DNA of 64,000 nucleotides from Vibrio hibernica (GCF_015223435.1 NZ_VHKO01000011.1:16829-80828), one strand, 5' to 3'; counted from the first letter of the stretch, positions 36,771 through 47,390 are shown. The notes: generated by a model not told the origin, from the sequence alone. Translations and numbers: made by a program.

Positions 36771-38228
36771 TTATGATTTAGCTCTTATAACAAAACTACC
36801 TTGTACAACCGAACCATTCTTATTTAACTGACCTTGTTCAACCGAAAAATCTTTTGCGAGTTCAGTCCGTAGAATCTCGAAAGGTTGAAAATCGTTACTC
36901 TGTGCTTGCAGACGAATCTCTTGTCTGGTGCCATCAAATTGAACGCTTTGTACGGAGATAGATTTTGCTTGTTGCAGCGCCTTTGGAAGCTTGGCCATCC
37001 AACCCAGCGCCGATGCTCCACTGCCGCCGCCAGATAACGCTTGTTCTTCATCTTGCATAGAGCGCTTTAAATAACTCACGGTTGGTATGCGTTGCTTGTC
37101 TGGAAATACAGCGCGGAAAATACGTTCACTTTCAATTCTATACGCTTGCGTTTGAGCTTCTAGCTGTTGCACTTGCCAACTTTTATTCGCGAGTAAAACA
37201 ACGATAAGCACGCCAGCGGCAATAGCAACCTTCTGCCATACTTTCCAATGTTTTAACCATGAAGATTGAGATTTGAACTCCCCAGTCAACAAGTTCACTT
37301 TATTTGAAATAGCGCCCTGCGCCAAAACTGACATGATTAATTTATCAGGTAATGCTTGCCATTGTCCGGGTAAACTTTCGTGTCCGATGGGTAACGGGCT
37401 ATAACTGTAAATCGTAGTATTGTCTTCAGCCTTTGACACAGAAGATGGTTTAGACGCAGAAGATTCTAATTCGCCGTTATTTCCAACAGCCGTTTGATCT
37501 GTAACTAGAGCGCCACTTGATGCATTTGCCAATTCTTCTACCGATTCTTGAATCGACTGGATCTCATTGAGTTCAGAATCTGCATCGGGTTCAGCGCTTT
37601 CACCTTGATCGACAAGATCGGGATCTTCAATATCTTGTAGCAGATCTTCAAAATGTAATGCATCGCCTTCAGGATCAAGCCAGCCTGAACGTAAGAATAT
37701 GTCTAACCAAGAGTCATCAACTGCAGCGCCTTTTACCTCACCTTGATGAAATAACCATTGCCCATCAAGATGCACAGCGCTAATGCCCGTGTCTCGTTTT
37801 GGTAGTGCTAAACAATCTGGTAAAACTCGCTTGAGCAATATCCCCGCTTGCTTAAAATCGAGTACCCATTGTGCCAATAAATCGCGATCAACCGTCGCAA
37901 CCGTCGCTTGATCGCTTTCTTTATGCAATACGCTAAAATGCATGGTTTCAATATCTTGTGTCAGCGTATCTTCCATTAAGAATGGCAACATATTATTGAG
38001 TTGCCGCGCAGCACCAGAAGGCACAGTGACTGGAGTCAATAACACATGACTGCTCGGTAATAATGCAATCGTAGTACGTTGCTGGCTGTATTCAAACAAC
38101 TGCGCCAAATGTTGACGACCCACAATTTCGCCCGAGGCTATCACATCATTTAACTGGGTCGACCACACTAACCATGCGATAGGATCGCTAGGGTTATTGC
38201 TCAGTCTGATTGTCAGAAACTCGTTCAC
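36771..38228 (-). CDS. gspL: type II secretion system protein L
   Basis: GspL ties the ATPase GspE to the inner-membrane platform. I start it at the GTG at 38226-38228, six bases after GGAGGG, giving VNEFLTIRLSN as in other EpsL proteins. The longer open frame has no support. The N-terminal cytoplasmic actin-like domain (residues about 1-190) is followed by an acidic, Ser-rich linker (about 190-270), a membrane helix (VAIAAGVLIVVLLANKSW, near 330) and the periplasmic ferredoxin-like domain ending GSFVIRAKS. At 485 residues it is longer than the roughly 400 I recall for V. cholerae EpsL, mostly because of the linker. It overlaps gspK by 35 nt. Confidence 0.93.
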   Translation of the reverse strand: MNEFLTIRLSNNPSDPIAWLVWSTQLNDVIASGEIVGRQHLAQLFEYSQQRTTIALLPSSHVLLTPVTVPSGAARQLNNMLPFLMEDTLTQDIETMHFSVLHKESDQATVATVDRDLLAQWVLDFKQAGILLKRVLPDCLALPKRDTGISAVHLDGQWLFHQGEVKGAAVDDSWLDIFLRSGWLDPEGDALHFEDLLQDIEDPDLVDQGESAEPDADSELNEIQSIQESVEELANASSGALVTDQTAVGNNGELESSASKPSSVSKAEDNTTIYSYSPLPIGHESLPGQWQALPDKLIMSVLAQGAISNKVNLLTGEFKSQSSWLKHWKVWQKVAIAAGVLIVVLLANKSWQVQQLEAQTQAYRIESERIFRAVFPDKQRIPTVSYLKRSMQDEEQALSGGGSGASALGWMAKLPKALQQAKSISVQSVQFDGTRQEIRLQAQSNDFQPFEILRTELAKDFSVEQGQLNKNGSVVQGSFVIRAKS

Positions 38229-39273
38229 TGATCCCTCCGAAACGACGACGTATGATTTGGGTGGTTTTATTGTCTGCACTATATAACAGGCTTCTTAAGC
38301 GCACTCTCGATTTATCCACTTTAATTTGCGCGTCTAATTCAAAATATTTACTGGTCACCACTAAGTATGGTGTGGCTTCCGATTGAATATTAGCTGCCAC
38401 TCGACTAATTTCTGGCTCGGCCAAAAAATCTTGTACGCTTGACCAGCCGTCATAAGGTCGACCATCGATTATTTTTTTTGCATCATCGAGGCTCAAGTTC
38501 GGCTGAAATAAACCGGCTAATAACAAGGCCTGTTCGGGTTTAATCGTATTCACATTAACCGCTAAAGTAGAAGTTGGAATGGCACAAGTGACGCGCTTAA
38601 CAGCATTCATTGCCTGAGCGCTCACTTGATTAATCGCTCTAAATTCAGTGCCATCTGCAATCATGCCATTGGGCGCGCTGTACGCCGGTTTAAAACCTTC
38701 ATAAGTACTATTCTCAACACCTGATGGCGTATTAACCGTATCGTTACTATCAACAAATTCTTTGGCTGAGTCAGCAATCACTTCGGCCTGATAGCTTTCT
38801 ATTCCAGCATCCTCTAGCATATACGCCAGTACTTTAACTAAATAAGGTCGTTCACTTGGGTTACTCGAAACGGGTAATCCTGAAAGTGCATTAAGATTAA
38901 AACACGACTGCATATCACGGATACTGCCAATCGCTTCACCATTATCAAGCGGATAATGTGCATCCTTCATTGCCCACGCTTGGCTCAAATTGACCACATC
39001 GCTGTTTTCTTTATAGGTTTCTTCAATTGCCACTTGCGCGAGCGCTTCTACGCCCATGCTGTACCAATAAGCTTGTTGGTGATTCAATAAGTTACTGGCA
39101 CGATAAAATTGAGTCGACATACGCTCTGTCATGGTTGCCGCTAATGCCACTAATACCGCGACAATCAACAATACAAAAATGAGCGCCACACCTTGCTGGC
39201 TTTGCTTAGTTTTATATTTTTGACGATGCTTCATTGTCATTTTATAAGCAGTATTTTGTTTATGAAGCGGCAT
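38194..39273 (-). CDS. gspK: type II secretion minor pseudopilin GspK
   Basis: GspK caps the pseudopilus tip with GspI and GspJ. Starting at the ATG at 39273, preceded by AAGGGG, it has 359 residues. The type IV prepilin leader ends QSQQG, and cleavage would leave VALIFVLLIVAVLVALAATM. The glutamate at position 5 of other pilins is absent, as is normal for GspK. The large alpha-helical domain has SCFNLNALSG and IADSAKEFVDSNDTVN, where acidic residues bind calcium in homologues. It overlaps gspJ by 14 nt and gspL by 35 nt. Confidence 0.94.
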   Translation of the reverse strand: MPLHKQNTAYKMTMKHRQKYKTKQSQQGVALIFVLLIVAVLVALAATMTERMSTQFYRASNLLNHQQAYWYSMGVEALAQVAIEETYKENSDVVNLSQAWAMKDAHYPLDNGEAIGSIRDMQSCFNLNALSGLPVSSNPSERPYLVKVLAYMLEDAGIESYQAEVIADSAKEFVDSNDTVNTPSGVENSTYEGFKPAYSAPNGMIADGTEFRAINQVSAQAMNAVKRVTCAIPTSTLAVNVNTIKPEQALLLAGLFQPNLSLDDAKKIIDGRPYDGWSSVQDFLAEPEISRVAANIQSEATPYLVVTSKYFELDAQIKVDKSRVRLRSLLYSADNKTTQIIRRRFGGISERVSDNQTEQ

Positions 39274-39955
39274 TATTATCCCCTTCAGCAACATTGGTTG
39301 ATTCACTTTGTGGGATCACATAAACCCGACGAATATCACCATAATCTTTTAAATGTAATGTCACTTCTATCGCTTGAGGTAACTGGGCATCTTTTGTCCA
39401 TGCTTGCTGCCAAGTGGTTCCATCATAAAAACGAAATTTCAGTTTTTCGACTTGAGATAGCACAACTTTATGTAATGGCTCTTGGCTAACTGGAGTATCC
39501 GGATAGCGCCACCAGACTCGCTCTAACTTTTCTTGCACCACTCGATAGCCAACCTTTACGATTTCACCACGAGGAAAAGCCTGTTGTGGATTCAGCCAAC
39601 CTAAACGCGTAAAAACAATGCCATTACTGTCAGAATCTAGAACATATTCTCCAGCATAGAGAACCTTCGCTTTATCATTGTTGCCATTATCGCTACCAAA
39701 GCGAAATTGTCGTTGAGCCATTTGTCGAAAATCGTTATCCATTACGATCATTGCTCGTTGCAACTCTTGCAGCCGCTCGGTTTTATCCAATGAAACTTGG
39801 TTGCTACGCTGTACTTGATTGACGACTTGATACGCACCAAGGCTTAAACTAGCAAATACCATAATAGCCACTAAGACTTCAATTAAAGTAAAGCCTCGGC
39901 TCTGCTTGAACGCTATTTTTTGCCTGCAATAACGGTTGAGATTATGGTTTAACAT
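39260..39955 (-). CDS. gspJ: type II secretion minor pseudopilin GspJ
   Basis: GspJ is a minor pseudopilin of the tip complex. The 231-residue precursor has the prepilin site RG|FTLIEVLVAIMVFASLSLG at about residues 20-40, with Glu5 present. The body has RAMIVMDNDFRQMAQRQFR and ends in an Asn/Ala-rich tail. Its ATG lies within the last codons of gspI (14-nt overlap) and its stop within gspK, so translation is coupled along the operon. Confidence 0.93.
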   Translation of the reverse strand: MLNHNLNRYCRQKIAFKQSRGFTLIEVLVAIMVFASLSLGAYQVVNQVQRSNQVSLDKTERLQELQRAMIVMDNDFRQMAQRQFRFGSDNGNNDKAKVLYAGEYVLDSDSNGIVFTRLGWLNPQQAFPRGEIVKVGYRVVQEKLERVWWRYPDTPVSQEPLHKVVLSQVEKLKFRFYDGTTWQQAWTKDAQLPQAIEVTLHLKDYGDIRRVYVIPQSESTNVAEGDNNAAS

Positions 39956-40361
39956 AAGTACGCACCGTTAAAATACTATTCTTTTGATCGCTATCGGTTG
40001 AAACACTAACATCGATGGCTTTAATTAAATCCATACCGGTTTTTACTGGCTTAGCCGTCCAATACCACGTTTTGTCGGCAAACTCTTCTTTGCCTTTTTT
40101 AGCTGACGTTAATGGTTTATCTAAATGCAGTAATACCAATTGATTATCGACCACCATACTGGCAAAGGTTTTCTCTTCTAAATACGTCAAAGTATTAATA
40201 TGCTGGGTGACAGCGCGGATCACACTAATCGCTGCGGTAGCAAAAATAGCCAGTGCGATCAAAACTTCAAGTAACGTCATGCCGATCTGGTTTTTTCGAC
40301 CCAATGTCGACGAATTCGACCATATTGATGATTTAATATGCTTTAGCATCATCATTCTCAT
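39942..40361 (-). CDS. gspI: type II secretion minor pseudopilin GspI
   Basis: GspI starts the tip complex by binding GspJ. The prepilin motif is QIG|MTLLEVLIALAIFATAAIS, with Glu5. Several ATGs crowd the start (40361, 40355, 40352, 40349). I take the first that lies near the gspH stop, giving about 139 residues with a leader longer than usual; the true start may be a few codons later. The body has LVLLHLDKPLTSAKKGKEEF and WYWTAKPVKT, as in other GspI. It overlaps gspH by about 29 nt and gspJ by 14 nt. Confidence 0.9.
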   Translation of the reverse strand: MRMMMLKHIKSSIWSNSSTLGRKNQIGMTLLEVLIALAIFATAAISVIRAVTQHINTLTYLEEKTFASMVVDNQLVLLHLDKPLTSAKKGKEEFADKTWYWTAKPVKTGMDLIKAIDVSVSTDSDQKNSILTVRTYVKP

Positions 40362-40938
40362 CCGACTCACTCGGAGACAACTCCCCCGGAGACAGTAGTG
40401 TAACCTCACCCGTTCCTAACACTTTAACTCGCCAATTTTGTTCATTGTTTTTATTCTGCTCAGAGTTAAAAGTGATTTCAAATGGCGTATTTTCACCACT
40501 TGAAAGTACAAAGATTTGTGGAGGTTTAGGCTTTATATCATCCTCTTCAAAATGATCTTCATAAAAATCTTCTGCTTTAAATAGACGATCATCATCCGCC
40601 CAAGCGCCAGAGCCTAAATGAAATTGAAACTGAGTGCCTTCCGGTAACTGCGTTGCGGTAAAATGCTTATCATCTTTTACTTCTTTCCAGCCATCTTCAG
40701 TTAAGATCATGTATTTATAGTTGAATTTTTTATCATCAATATAAATACCGTAATCTTGTCCATTCAAAATGGCATCATCACTGAGTAATTGCAGACGCTG
40801 AAAAAAACGTAAGGCTTGATCTTTTAGCTGATCATCTTGTCTCTCCGGCATGGTTTGCACCACGGCTAATGCCGATAATGACATCAATACCACAACCAAT
40901 AAGATCTCAAGTAAAGTAAAGCCAGCCTTACGCTGCAT
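40333..40938 (-). CDS. gspH: type II secretion minor pseudopilin GspH
   Basis: GspH links the pseudopilus shaft of GspG to the tip. The 201-residue precursor has a very short leader (MQRKAG) followed by FTLLEILLVVVLMSLSALAV. The body is rich in Asp, Glu and Lys (EDFYEDHFEEDDIKPKPP) and has PFEITFN near the end. A 117-nt gap with a short shared sequence word separates it from gspG upstream. Confidence 0.92.
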   Translation of the reverse strand: MQRKAGFTLLEILLVVVLMSLSALAVVQTMPERQDDQLKDQALRFFQRLQLLSDDAILNGQDYGIYIDDKKFNYKYMILTEDGWKEVKDDKHFTATQLPEGTQFQFHLGSGAWADDDRLFKAEDFYEDHFEEDDIKPKPPQIFVLSSGENTPFEITFNSEQNKNNEQNWRVKVLGTGEVTLLSPGELSPSESDENDDAKAY

Positions 40939-41055
40939 ATATTTCCTTAAAACAACAAACGACTTCTATCTCAAATAATGACCAGCAACAGAACTCAGAA
41001 AAAAACGCAGACTTCAAACCTCGAGCGAAGCGTCCTCTAATTCCGGTTCTAATTT

Positions 41056-41523
41056 TTATTGGAAGTCTTGAATATTCCAGTTACCAATATCTTTTTTAGA
41101 GCCATCATCGCCGCCTTCTTGACCGTCTGAACCTAAACTAAATACATCGATATTACCTTTATCACCAGGGCTTAAGTATTGGTAATCGCCACCCCAAGGG
41201 TCTTTTGGTAAGCGACGGATATAACCATCGTTACGATAATTGCGTGGCTCAGGGCTGCCTGTTGGTTTATTCACCAACGCTTCCAAGCCTTGATCTGTCG
41301 TCGGGTAGACACTGTTATCTAATTTATACATATCCAGTGCGTTTTCTAATGCCACAATATCCGTGACCGCTTTTTGTTGATCGGCTTTTTCTTTGTTACC
41401 TAAAAGGTTAGGTACGACAAAACTGGCTAAAATACCCAAAATAACCACCACAACCATTACTTCAAGCAAGGTAAAACCTTTTTGCTTGCGAGTTAGTGGG
41501 TTCTTTGTTGATTTGAATCTCAT
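41056..41523 (-). CDS. gspG: type II secretion major pseudopilin GspG
   Basis: GspG polymerises into the periplasmic pseudopilus that pushes substrates through the secretin. From the ATG at 41523, just after CAGGAGAG, the precursor has 155 residues. The prepilin site is KQKG|FTLLEVMVVVVILGILAS, with Glu5. The calcium-binding C-terminal loop is visible as VFSLGSDGQEGGDDGSKKDI. The sequence DPWGGDYQYLSPGDKGNID is typical. The strong ribosome site fits the high need for this subunit. Confidence 0.96.
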   Translation of the reverse strand: MRFKSTKNPLTRKQKGFTLLEVMVVVVILGILASFVVPNLLGNKEKADQQKAVTDIVALENALDMYKLDNSVYPTTDQGLEALVNKPTGSPEPRNYRNDGYIRRLPKDPWGGDYQYLSPGDKGNIDVFSLGSDGQEGGDDGSKKDIGNWNIQDFQ

Positions 41524-41558
41524 TTTTCTCTCCTGTAAAAATCGTTCTTTTATCATGC

Positions 41559-42782
41559 TTATTTTTGTGTGACCAAATTATTTAATTCTAATATCGGCAT
41601 TAAGGTCGCGGTAACAATAAACAGCACAATTCCTGCCATAAACACGATCAATAATGGCTCAAAAACGCCCAGTGCCATATTAACCAAAGATTCAAAGTCA
41701 CGATCTTGGTTATCGGCAGAGCGTATTAGCATGGGTTCTAGCTCACCACTTTGCTCACCACTGGCGATCATATGCAGCATCATAGGGGGAAATAATCGTG
41801 TTTGTTCTAATGCCTTACGCAAGCTGGTTCCTTCACGAACGCGTTCTGATGCTTCCATGACTTGTGCTTTAAAGTATTGGTTACTCATGACGTCGGCCGC
41901 CACTTTCATCCCATCCAATAATGGAATTGCGCTAGACGAACAAATTGCCAAAGTACGAGCAAAGCGTGAGGTATTTAATCCTTTGGCAACTTTACCTATA
42001 ACGGGTAATTTGAGAACTTTTCTATCCCAAGCCATACGAAAATTCGGTTTTTTCAGCGCCACTTTTAAACCAATAATCCCCACAATAATGACGACTAATA
42101 ACTCTAGCCCCCAGTTCTGAACAAAATTACTGGCATTCAATAGTATTTGTGTAGAAGTAGGTAATCCTTGCCCCATTTGCACAAATTGATCGACAATTTT
42201 AGGCACCACTGCGGCTAATAAAAAGGCCACCACACTTAATGCAATCAAGGTCAACATGATCGGATAGATCATTGCCTGTTGCAGTTTAGAGCGCATCTTT
42301 TGACGATTTTCAGCGTAGTCGGCTAAACGGTCCAAAATTGCATCAAGATGACCTGATTTCTCACCTGCCGCCACCATGGCGCAAAACAAATCATCAAATA
42401 CCGCAGGGAAGTCTGCCATACTGTTAGATAAGGTATAGCCTTCCACCACGCGTGAGCGAATACTTACTAATATATTACGAATATGGGGTTTTTCAGATTG
42501 TTCCGCTACTGCGCGTAAGCATTCTTCAAGCGGCATTCCTGATTGCACTAAGGTCGATAATTGACGTGTGACCAAGGCCAATTCATTGGTGCTAATACCA
42601 CGCTGAAAGCTAAAGCCATTCGATTTAGCGCGCTGGCTTTTAGCTTTAGTTTCAATCACCTCAGTTGGCATTAAGCCTTTTTCTTTTAAGCGTTGACGAA
42701 CTTGGCGGGCATTATCACCTTCCAATATGCCTTTTTTCTGTTTACCTTTTGCGTCGAGCGCTTTGTACTCAAAGGCTGCCAT
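41559..42782 (-). CDS. gspF: type II secretion inner-membrane platform protein GspF
   Basis: GspF is the polytopic core of the assembly platform, thought to be rotated by GspE to build the pseudopilus. The 407 residues include two repeated T2SSF domains, each with a helical cytoplasmic bundle followed by membrane helices near 170-190, 220-240 and 377-398. GEKSGHLDAILDRLADYAE and GEQSGELEPMLIRSADNQD are the conserved repeats. It lies 2 nt after gspE and 35 nt before gspG. Confidence 0.95.
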   Translation of the reverse strand: MAAFEYKALDAKGKQKKGILEGDNARQVRQRLKEKGLMPTEVIETKAKSQRAKSNGFSFQRGISTNELALVTRQLSTLVQSGMPLEECLRAVAEQSEKPHIRNILVSIRSRVVEGYTLSNSMADFPAVFDDLFCAMVAAGEKSGHLDAILDRLADYAENRQKMRSKLQQAMIYPIMLTLIALSVVAFLLAAVVPKIVDQFVQMGQGLPTSTQILLNASNFVQNWGLELLVVIIVGIIGLKVALKKPNFRMAWDRKVLKLPVIGKVAKGLNTSRFARTLAICSSSAIPLLDGMKVAADVMSNQYFKAQVMEASERVREGTSLRKALEQTRLFPPMMLHMIASGEQSGELEPMLIRSADNQDRDFESLVNMALGVFEPLLIVFMAGIVLFIVTATLMPILELNNLVTQK

Positions 42783-42784
42783 GA

Positions 42785-44284
42785 TTAGACTTCCTTTGTC
42801 ACACGAAGAACTTCTTCTAGCGTCGTGATCCCTTGCCTTACCTTAGCTAGGCCATCATCTCGAATACTTGGGGTTTTGGCTCGAATCGCTTTTTCGATCA
42901 CTTGCTCACCCGCTTCAGCATGGATCAATTCTTGTGTTGTATCATCAATCACCAGCATTTCGTGAATACCCGTTCGACCACGGTAACCTTTATTGTTGCA
43001 ATGCTCACAGCCTACCGCTTTATAAAGTATGAGTTCTTCTGGTGATTGAAGATTAAACAGTTTCTTCTGTTCATTATCGGCTTGATAAGGCGCTTTACAG
43101 CTTTTGCATAATGTTCTGACCAAGCGCTGGGCTAATACGCCCAATAAAGAAGACGAAATTAAGAATGGTTCAATTCCCATATCCCGCAAACGAGTGATCG
43201 CACCAATAGCAGTATTGGTGTGCAGAGTAGACATGACTAAGTGACCCGTTAACGAGGCTTGTACACCGATTTGTGCGGTTTCGAGGTCGCGAATTTCCCC
43301 TACCATCACCACATCAGGATCTTGACGTAAAATAGCGCGTAAACCACGAGCAAAGGTCATATCCACTTTGGTATTGACTTGAGTTTGACCAATGCCATCA
43401 ATATCAAATTCAATCGGATCTTCAACCGTGAGAATATTACGTTCTGTAGTATTAAGCTCTTGCAGACCGGCATACAAGGTGGTGGATTTACCCGAACCTG
43501 TTGGCCCTGTCACCAAGATAATGCCATGAGGACGCGCAATTAAACGGCGGAAAGTGGCATGGTTTTCAGCGGTCATCCCTAAACTATGCAAATCAAGACG
43601 AGTAGCATTTTTATCCAGTAAACGCATTACGATTCGCTCGCCGTGGGAAGATGGCATGGTAGAAACCCGCACATCCACCGCTCGACCCCCAATACGAAGA
43701 GATATTCGCCCATCTTGTGGTACTCGTTTTTCGGCAATATCCAATTTAGACATTACCTTAACCCGTGACACTAAAATGGGGGCAAGCTTGCGACTTGGCG
43801 TTAACACCTCTCGTAGTACACCATCGACACGAAAACGAATCGATAACACTTTCTCAAACGTTTCAATGTGTATATCCGATGCACCTTCTTTGATTGCTTC
43901 GCCTAACATGGCGTTAATCAATTTGATGATCGGTGCATCATCTTCTGATTCTAATAAATCTTCATTCTCTGGCAACTCTTCCGCCAGTGAAAAAAAATCA
44001 TCATCTGCGCCAATATCTTCCATTAACTGACGCGCTTCAGAGGAATCCCGTTGATAGGATTCCGTCAGTTTATTTTCAAATTCTTGCTTGGTTAATTGCT
44101 TAGGCATAAAGCTATGACCAAGCGCTCGACGAATTTCCAACAACACTTGTGGTGATGGTTGCTCAACAAAGTACAAAGTCGTCTTTAAGTCTTCACATTC
44201 CAACACCACTTGATGCCGCCGAGCGAAAGCAAACGGCAAACGCAATACGCTATGCTGGGTTTCGCCAGTTGGCAACTCAACCAT
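42785..44284 (-). CDS. gspE: type II secretion ATPase GspE
   Basis: GspE is the cytoplasmic hexameric ATPase that drives secretion. The 499-residue protein has N-terminal domains that bind GspL, then the ATPase core: Walker A in [17 protein letters not shown], the Asp box [20 protein letters not shown], Walker B in [15 protein letters not shown], and the His box [10 protein letters not shown]. The tetracysteine zinc motif CKSCKAP...CEHCNNKG near residues 397-430 is intact. The ATG overlaps the gspD stop by one base. Confidence 0.96.
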   Translation of the reverse strand: MVELPTGETQHSVLRLPFAFARRHQVVLECEDLKTTLYFVEQPSPQVLLEIRRALGHSFMPKQLTKQEFENKLTESYQRDSSEARQLMEDIGADDDFFSLAEELPENEDLLESEDDAPIIKLINAMLGEAIKEGASDIHIETFEKVLSIRFRVDGVLREVLTPSRKLAPILVSRVKVMSKLDIAEKRVPQDGRISLRIGGRAVDVRVSTMPSSHGERIVMRLLDKNATRLDLHSLGMTAENHATFRRLIARPHGIILVTGPTGSGKSTTLYAGLQELNTTERNILTVEDPIEFDIDGIGQTQVNTKVDMTFARGLRAILRQDPDVVMVGEIRDLETAQIGVQASLTGHLVMSTLHTNTAIGAITRLRDMGIEPFLISSSLLGVLAQRLVRTLCKSCKAPYQADNEQKKLFNLQSPEELILYKAVGCEHCNNKGYRGRTGIHEMLVIDDTTQELIHAEAGEQVIEKAIRAKTPSIRDDGLAKVRQGITTLEEVLRVTKEV

Positions 44285-46362
44285 TATTGCTCACCTTGCG
44301 CTTTGAGTTCAGCTTGCTTAGGCTCGGCATTTTTCAACTGTTCAAGAAATGCTTGAATCTCGGCAGGCTGACGAGCCTCTTTGCCTAATTTCGCTACAAC
44401 AGGAACCTCGACATTTGGCATTAAGCGAATACCTTTTTGGGCGCGGTATAATTGCTCGGCGCGAATATAATTATATTTACGACTAGAAAGACCATCGGCG
44501 GCCATGCCATTACGAATAATGGTTGGTTTGATAAATACCATCAAATTACGTTTTTGTTTGCTGCTATTGGTATAAGAAAACAACACCCCTAAATAAGGGA
44601 TATCACCCAACCATGGGATTTTAGATTTACTCTCTTGAGTTTCTTCCGAAATCAAACCACCTAAAACAATCATTTGGCCATCTTCAACCATCACAGTGGT
44701 ACTAATTTGGCGCTTAGCAAAACGCACATCGACCGCACCATTGGCGCCCAATACGTTCGATACTTCTTGCTCGATCTTCATTTGAATCGAGTCGCCTTCG
44801 TTAATTTGCGGCGTCACTTTAAGTTTAATGCCGACTTCTTTTCGATCAACGGTTTGGAATGGATTATCGTTATCCGCTCCAGCCGTTGAACCGGTAATCA
44901 CAGGGACTTCCTCACCCACAATAAAAGAAGCTTCGGTATTATCCATCACCGTAATACTTGGAGAAGATAGGATATTAGAATTCGAGTCTGTTGCTACCGC
45001 GCTCACTAACGCCGCCCAGTCGCCTTTTACAATACTTAATGCGGCACCGTTTACGCCGGATAGAGCTGACGCCAACGAGGAATAATCACCTTTGGTATCT
45101 GGGTTTTTTTTGATAACTTCTCCTGTACTAGGATTAGTTATATATGTTCCTTCTTGCGACTCAGCCTCTTTTAGCCCTACCGCGACTGCGCCAATTTTGG
45201 CATTGGCATTGCCGTATTGCACCATGCTACCGGTTTCAGTATTGGCATATTGCACCCCGAGATCGATGCCTTCACCTTCGGCCAATTCAACAATCAAGGC
45301 TTCAACTTGCACTTGGGCACGGCGAATATCCAACTGAGAAATTACATCTTCTAACGCTCTCATAATATCGGGCGGCGCCGTTAATACCAGTGAATTGGTA
45401 CCAGGGTCGGCGGTAATCATTGCACTACCTTTTGAAGACGATTGACCTGTAGGAGATTTGGTTTGTTTTTCCGCCTGCAGATTGTCAGAGACACCATCAA
45501 GTACTTTAACTAAATCTTCTGCTTTGGCATAACGCAAGTAAACCACTCGGTTATTACCTTTTGTCGCCATTTCAACATCAAGCTGTTTTATCAGTTTTTT
45601 CAAACGCTCACGAACTTTCGGCTCACCAGAGAGCAGAATGGAGTTAGTACGCTCATCGGCCACCAATTTAGGCTGCAGTAATTCGGGAGTATTTTTGGCA
45701 TCACCGCTTTTATTTAAAGCATCAACAATACGCACCATTTCAGTAGCTGATGCATTATTTAATTCAATTACTTCGACTTCTTTATCACCCGCCTGATCGA
45801 CGCGTTTAATGATATCGGCTAAGCGATTTACCACTGATGCTCGACCTGTTAGCAAAATAATATTGGCGGGATCATAATGCACCACGTTACCGGCTCCGGC
45901 ATTATCATTAAGTTGACGCAAAATAGGTGAAAGGTCACGAACCGAAACATTCTTGACCGCCACTACGCGAGTAATAACCGCATCACCGGTAATACTGGAG
46001 TGATCACCAACGACAGGGATTGCCGATGTTTTTGCATCTTTCGCTTTAATCACTTTTAATATGTTGTTGTCCATCTCAACCACAGCAAAACCATACACTT
46101 CGAGCACATTTAAGAAGAATTTATAATACTGTTCTTCACTCAAAACATCGTAGCTACGCACATCAATTTTCCCTCGAATAGAAGGATCAACGATGATGGT
46201 CTTATTTAAATTTCTACCCACGATATTGATAAACTCTTGGATATCAGTACCTTTAAAACTAGCGCTAAACTCTTCTGCCGAAGCCGAACACCAAACGAGG
46301 CTGGCGACTAAAACAAACGCGGCTTTTTTTATCGATTTTTTTATTCGGTTCACGTTCTTCAC
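44284..46362 (-). CDS. gspD: type II secretion outer-membrane secretin GspD
   Basis: GspD forms the 15-meric outer-membrane channel. I start it at the GTG at 46360-46362, seven bases after CAGGAG, giving 692 residues. The signal peptide ends near [11 protein letters not shown]0 ([20 protein letters not shown]) and three N domains follow, then the secretin core with [20 protein letters not shown] and the [10 protein letters not shown] gate region. No lipobox is seen, so a separate pilotin would be needed if it uses one. The C-terminal S region is Lys/Glu/Gln-rich. gspC lies 128 nt upstream. Confidence 0.95.
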   Translation of the reverse strand: MKNVNRIKKSIKKAAFVLVASLVWCSASAEEFSASFKGTDIQEFINIVGRNLNKTIIVDPSIRGKIDVRSYDVLSEEQYYKFFLNVLEVYGFAVVEMDNNILKVIKAKDAKTSAIPVVGDHSSITGDAVITRVVAVKNVSVRDLSPILRQLNDNAGAGNVVHYDPANIILLTGRASVVNRLADIIKRVDQAGDKEVEVIELNNASATEMVRIVDALNKSGDAKNTPELLQPKLVADERTNSILLSGEPKVRERLKKLIKQLDVEMATKGNNRVVYLRYAKAEDLVKVLDGVSDNLQAEKQTKSPTGQSSSKGSAMITADPGTNSLVLTAPPDIMRALEDVISQLDIRRAQVQVEALIVELAEGEGIDLGVQYANTETGSMVQYGNANAKIGAVAVGLKEAESQEGTYITNPSTGEVIKKNPDTKGDYSSLASALSGVNGAALSIVKGDWAALVSAVATDSNSNILSSPSITVMDNTEASFIVGEEVPVITGSTAGADNDNPFQTVDRKEVGIKLKVTPQINEGDSIQMKIEQEVSNVLGANGAVDVRFAKRQISTTVMVEDGQMIVLGGLISEETQESKSKIPWLGDIPYLGVLFSYTNSSKQKRNLMVFIKPTIIRNGMAADGLSSRKYNYIRAEQLYRAQKGIRLMPNVEVPVVAKLGKEARQPAEIQAFLEQLKNAEPKQAELKAQGEQ

Positions 46363-46490
46363 GCAATGCTCCTGCCCACCCAAACGGTGACTATAATTAT
46401 CCTGAAACGATCGTCATCGCTTAAAATTTTCTATCGACTTAAAACCGACTGTCTCTTTAAAAATGCTGTCTATTTAAAATTAGTCACTTA

Positions 46491-47390
46491 TCAAAACTCA
46501 ATATATATATCGTGCACTTGCCCATTACGCTCAACGGTTAAATTCCATTGCTGCGCACTTAAAGCATCTTTCCACAATGCGGTCATTTGTGATGAATCAG
46601 TTAAATCACGCCCATTTAATACGGTCGCAATATCGCCATCTTGTAGTCCAACCGAATCAAATAATTCACGTTGTTGCCCAGGACGAACTCGATAGCCTTT
46701 TAATTGTCCTTCATCCATCACTTGTGATAAACGAATGTATTGGAATATTTTTTGCGGATCTTGTGAAATTTCTTCACGTATTTTAACCAAATTAGTATTT
46801 GATGATTTAGGTGATTCTGCTGCTTTAGGCGTTGCATTTTGATTTAGCTTACTGTAATCAATGCCTTCTAACATCAAGGTTTCATCACGCCCCTGATTAT
46901 CAATAATCGCTCGATCGACCAATACAGATTTCAACGTCACTCGAGTACCGTCAATCGTTTCACCTAAACCATAAGTAGATTGTTTTCCTTGATTGGCGAT
47001 AACCGCTAGACTGAATTTAGGATTATTACTGGCCACCGCCCCCACCAAGGTAAGATTTAATCGTGTTTGCGGTGCATCTTTAACCACTGGCTTACTCGTT
47101 ATCGATTCCTGACTATAACGACCAAACAGATCACTATTCGTCAGATCCGAGGTATGATCGCCATTGTTACGAACAATATGAGTTGACGTTACACTTAGTG
47201 CTGCCCAATGGCTAACACTTGGGGCTGGCGTCAGAATTGACCAAAAAAGGATCCCAACAAACCATGCAATTAAGGCAAGTAATACTAAGGTACAAGCGTA
47301 AGAAATGGATGCCTGATGAGACATAAATCGTGCTGTAACTTGAGATAGTTGACCTCTGTAATCCATTTTTGAAGTCATCGAGGGTGGCAT
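46491..47390 (-). CDS. gspC: type II secretion inner-membrane protein GspC
   Basis: GspC bridges the inner-membrane platform and the secretin. The 299-residue product has one membrane helix (YACTLVLLALIAWFVGILFW, about residues 31-50), the homology region DLFGRYS...TRLNLTLVGAVASNNPKFSLA that contacts GspD N0, and a C-terminal PDZ domain with YRVRPGQQRELFDSVGLQDG. It is the first gene of the operon. No clear ribosome site precedes the ATG at 47390, and in-frame ATGs at 47378 and 47366 are alternatives. The operon promoter must lie in the 47391-47626 region, where I could not fix it. Confidence 0.92.
   Translation of the reverse strand: MPPSMTSKMDYRGQLSQVTARFMSHQASISYACTLVLLALIAWFVGILFWSILTPAPSVSHWAALSVTSTHIVRNNGDHTSDLTNSDLFGRYSQESITSKPVVKDAPQTRLNLTLVGAVASNNPKFSLAVIANQGKQSTYGLGETIDGTRVTLKSVLVDRAIIDNQGRDETLMLEGIDYSKLNQNATPKAAESPKSSNTNLVKIREEISQDPQKIFQYIRLSQVMDEGQLKGYRVRPGQQRELFDSVGLQDGDIATVLNGRDLTDSSQMTALWKDALSAQQWNLTVERNGQVHDIYIEF

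Noticed and set aside
43554..44030. Plus-strand open frame of 158 codons inside gspE
   Set aside because: The gspE frame on the minus strand carries clear ATPase motifs, so this frame is a shadow.
46363..46383. GspD start at a TTG at 46383
   Set aside because: The GTG at 46362 has CAGGAG at proper spacing, and that site lies inside the longer version.
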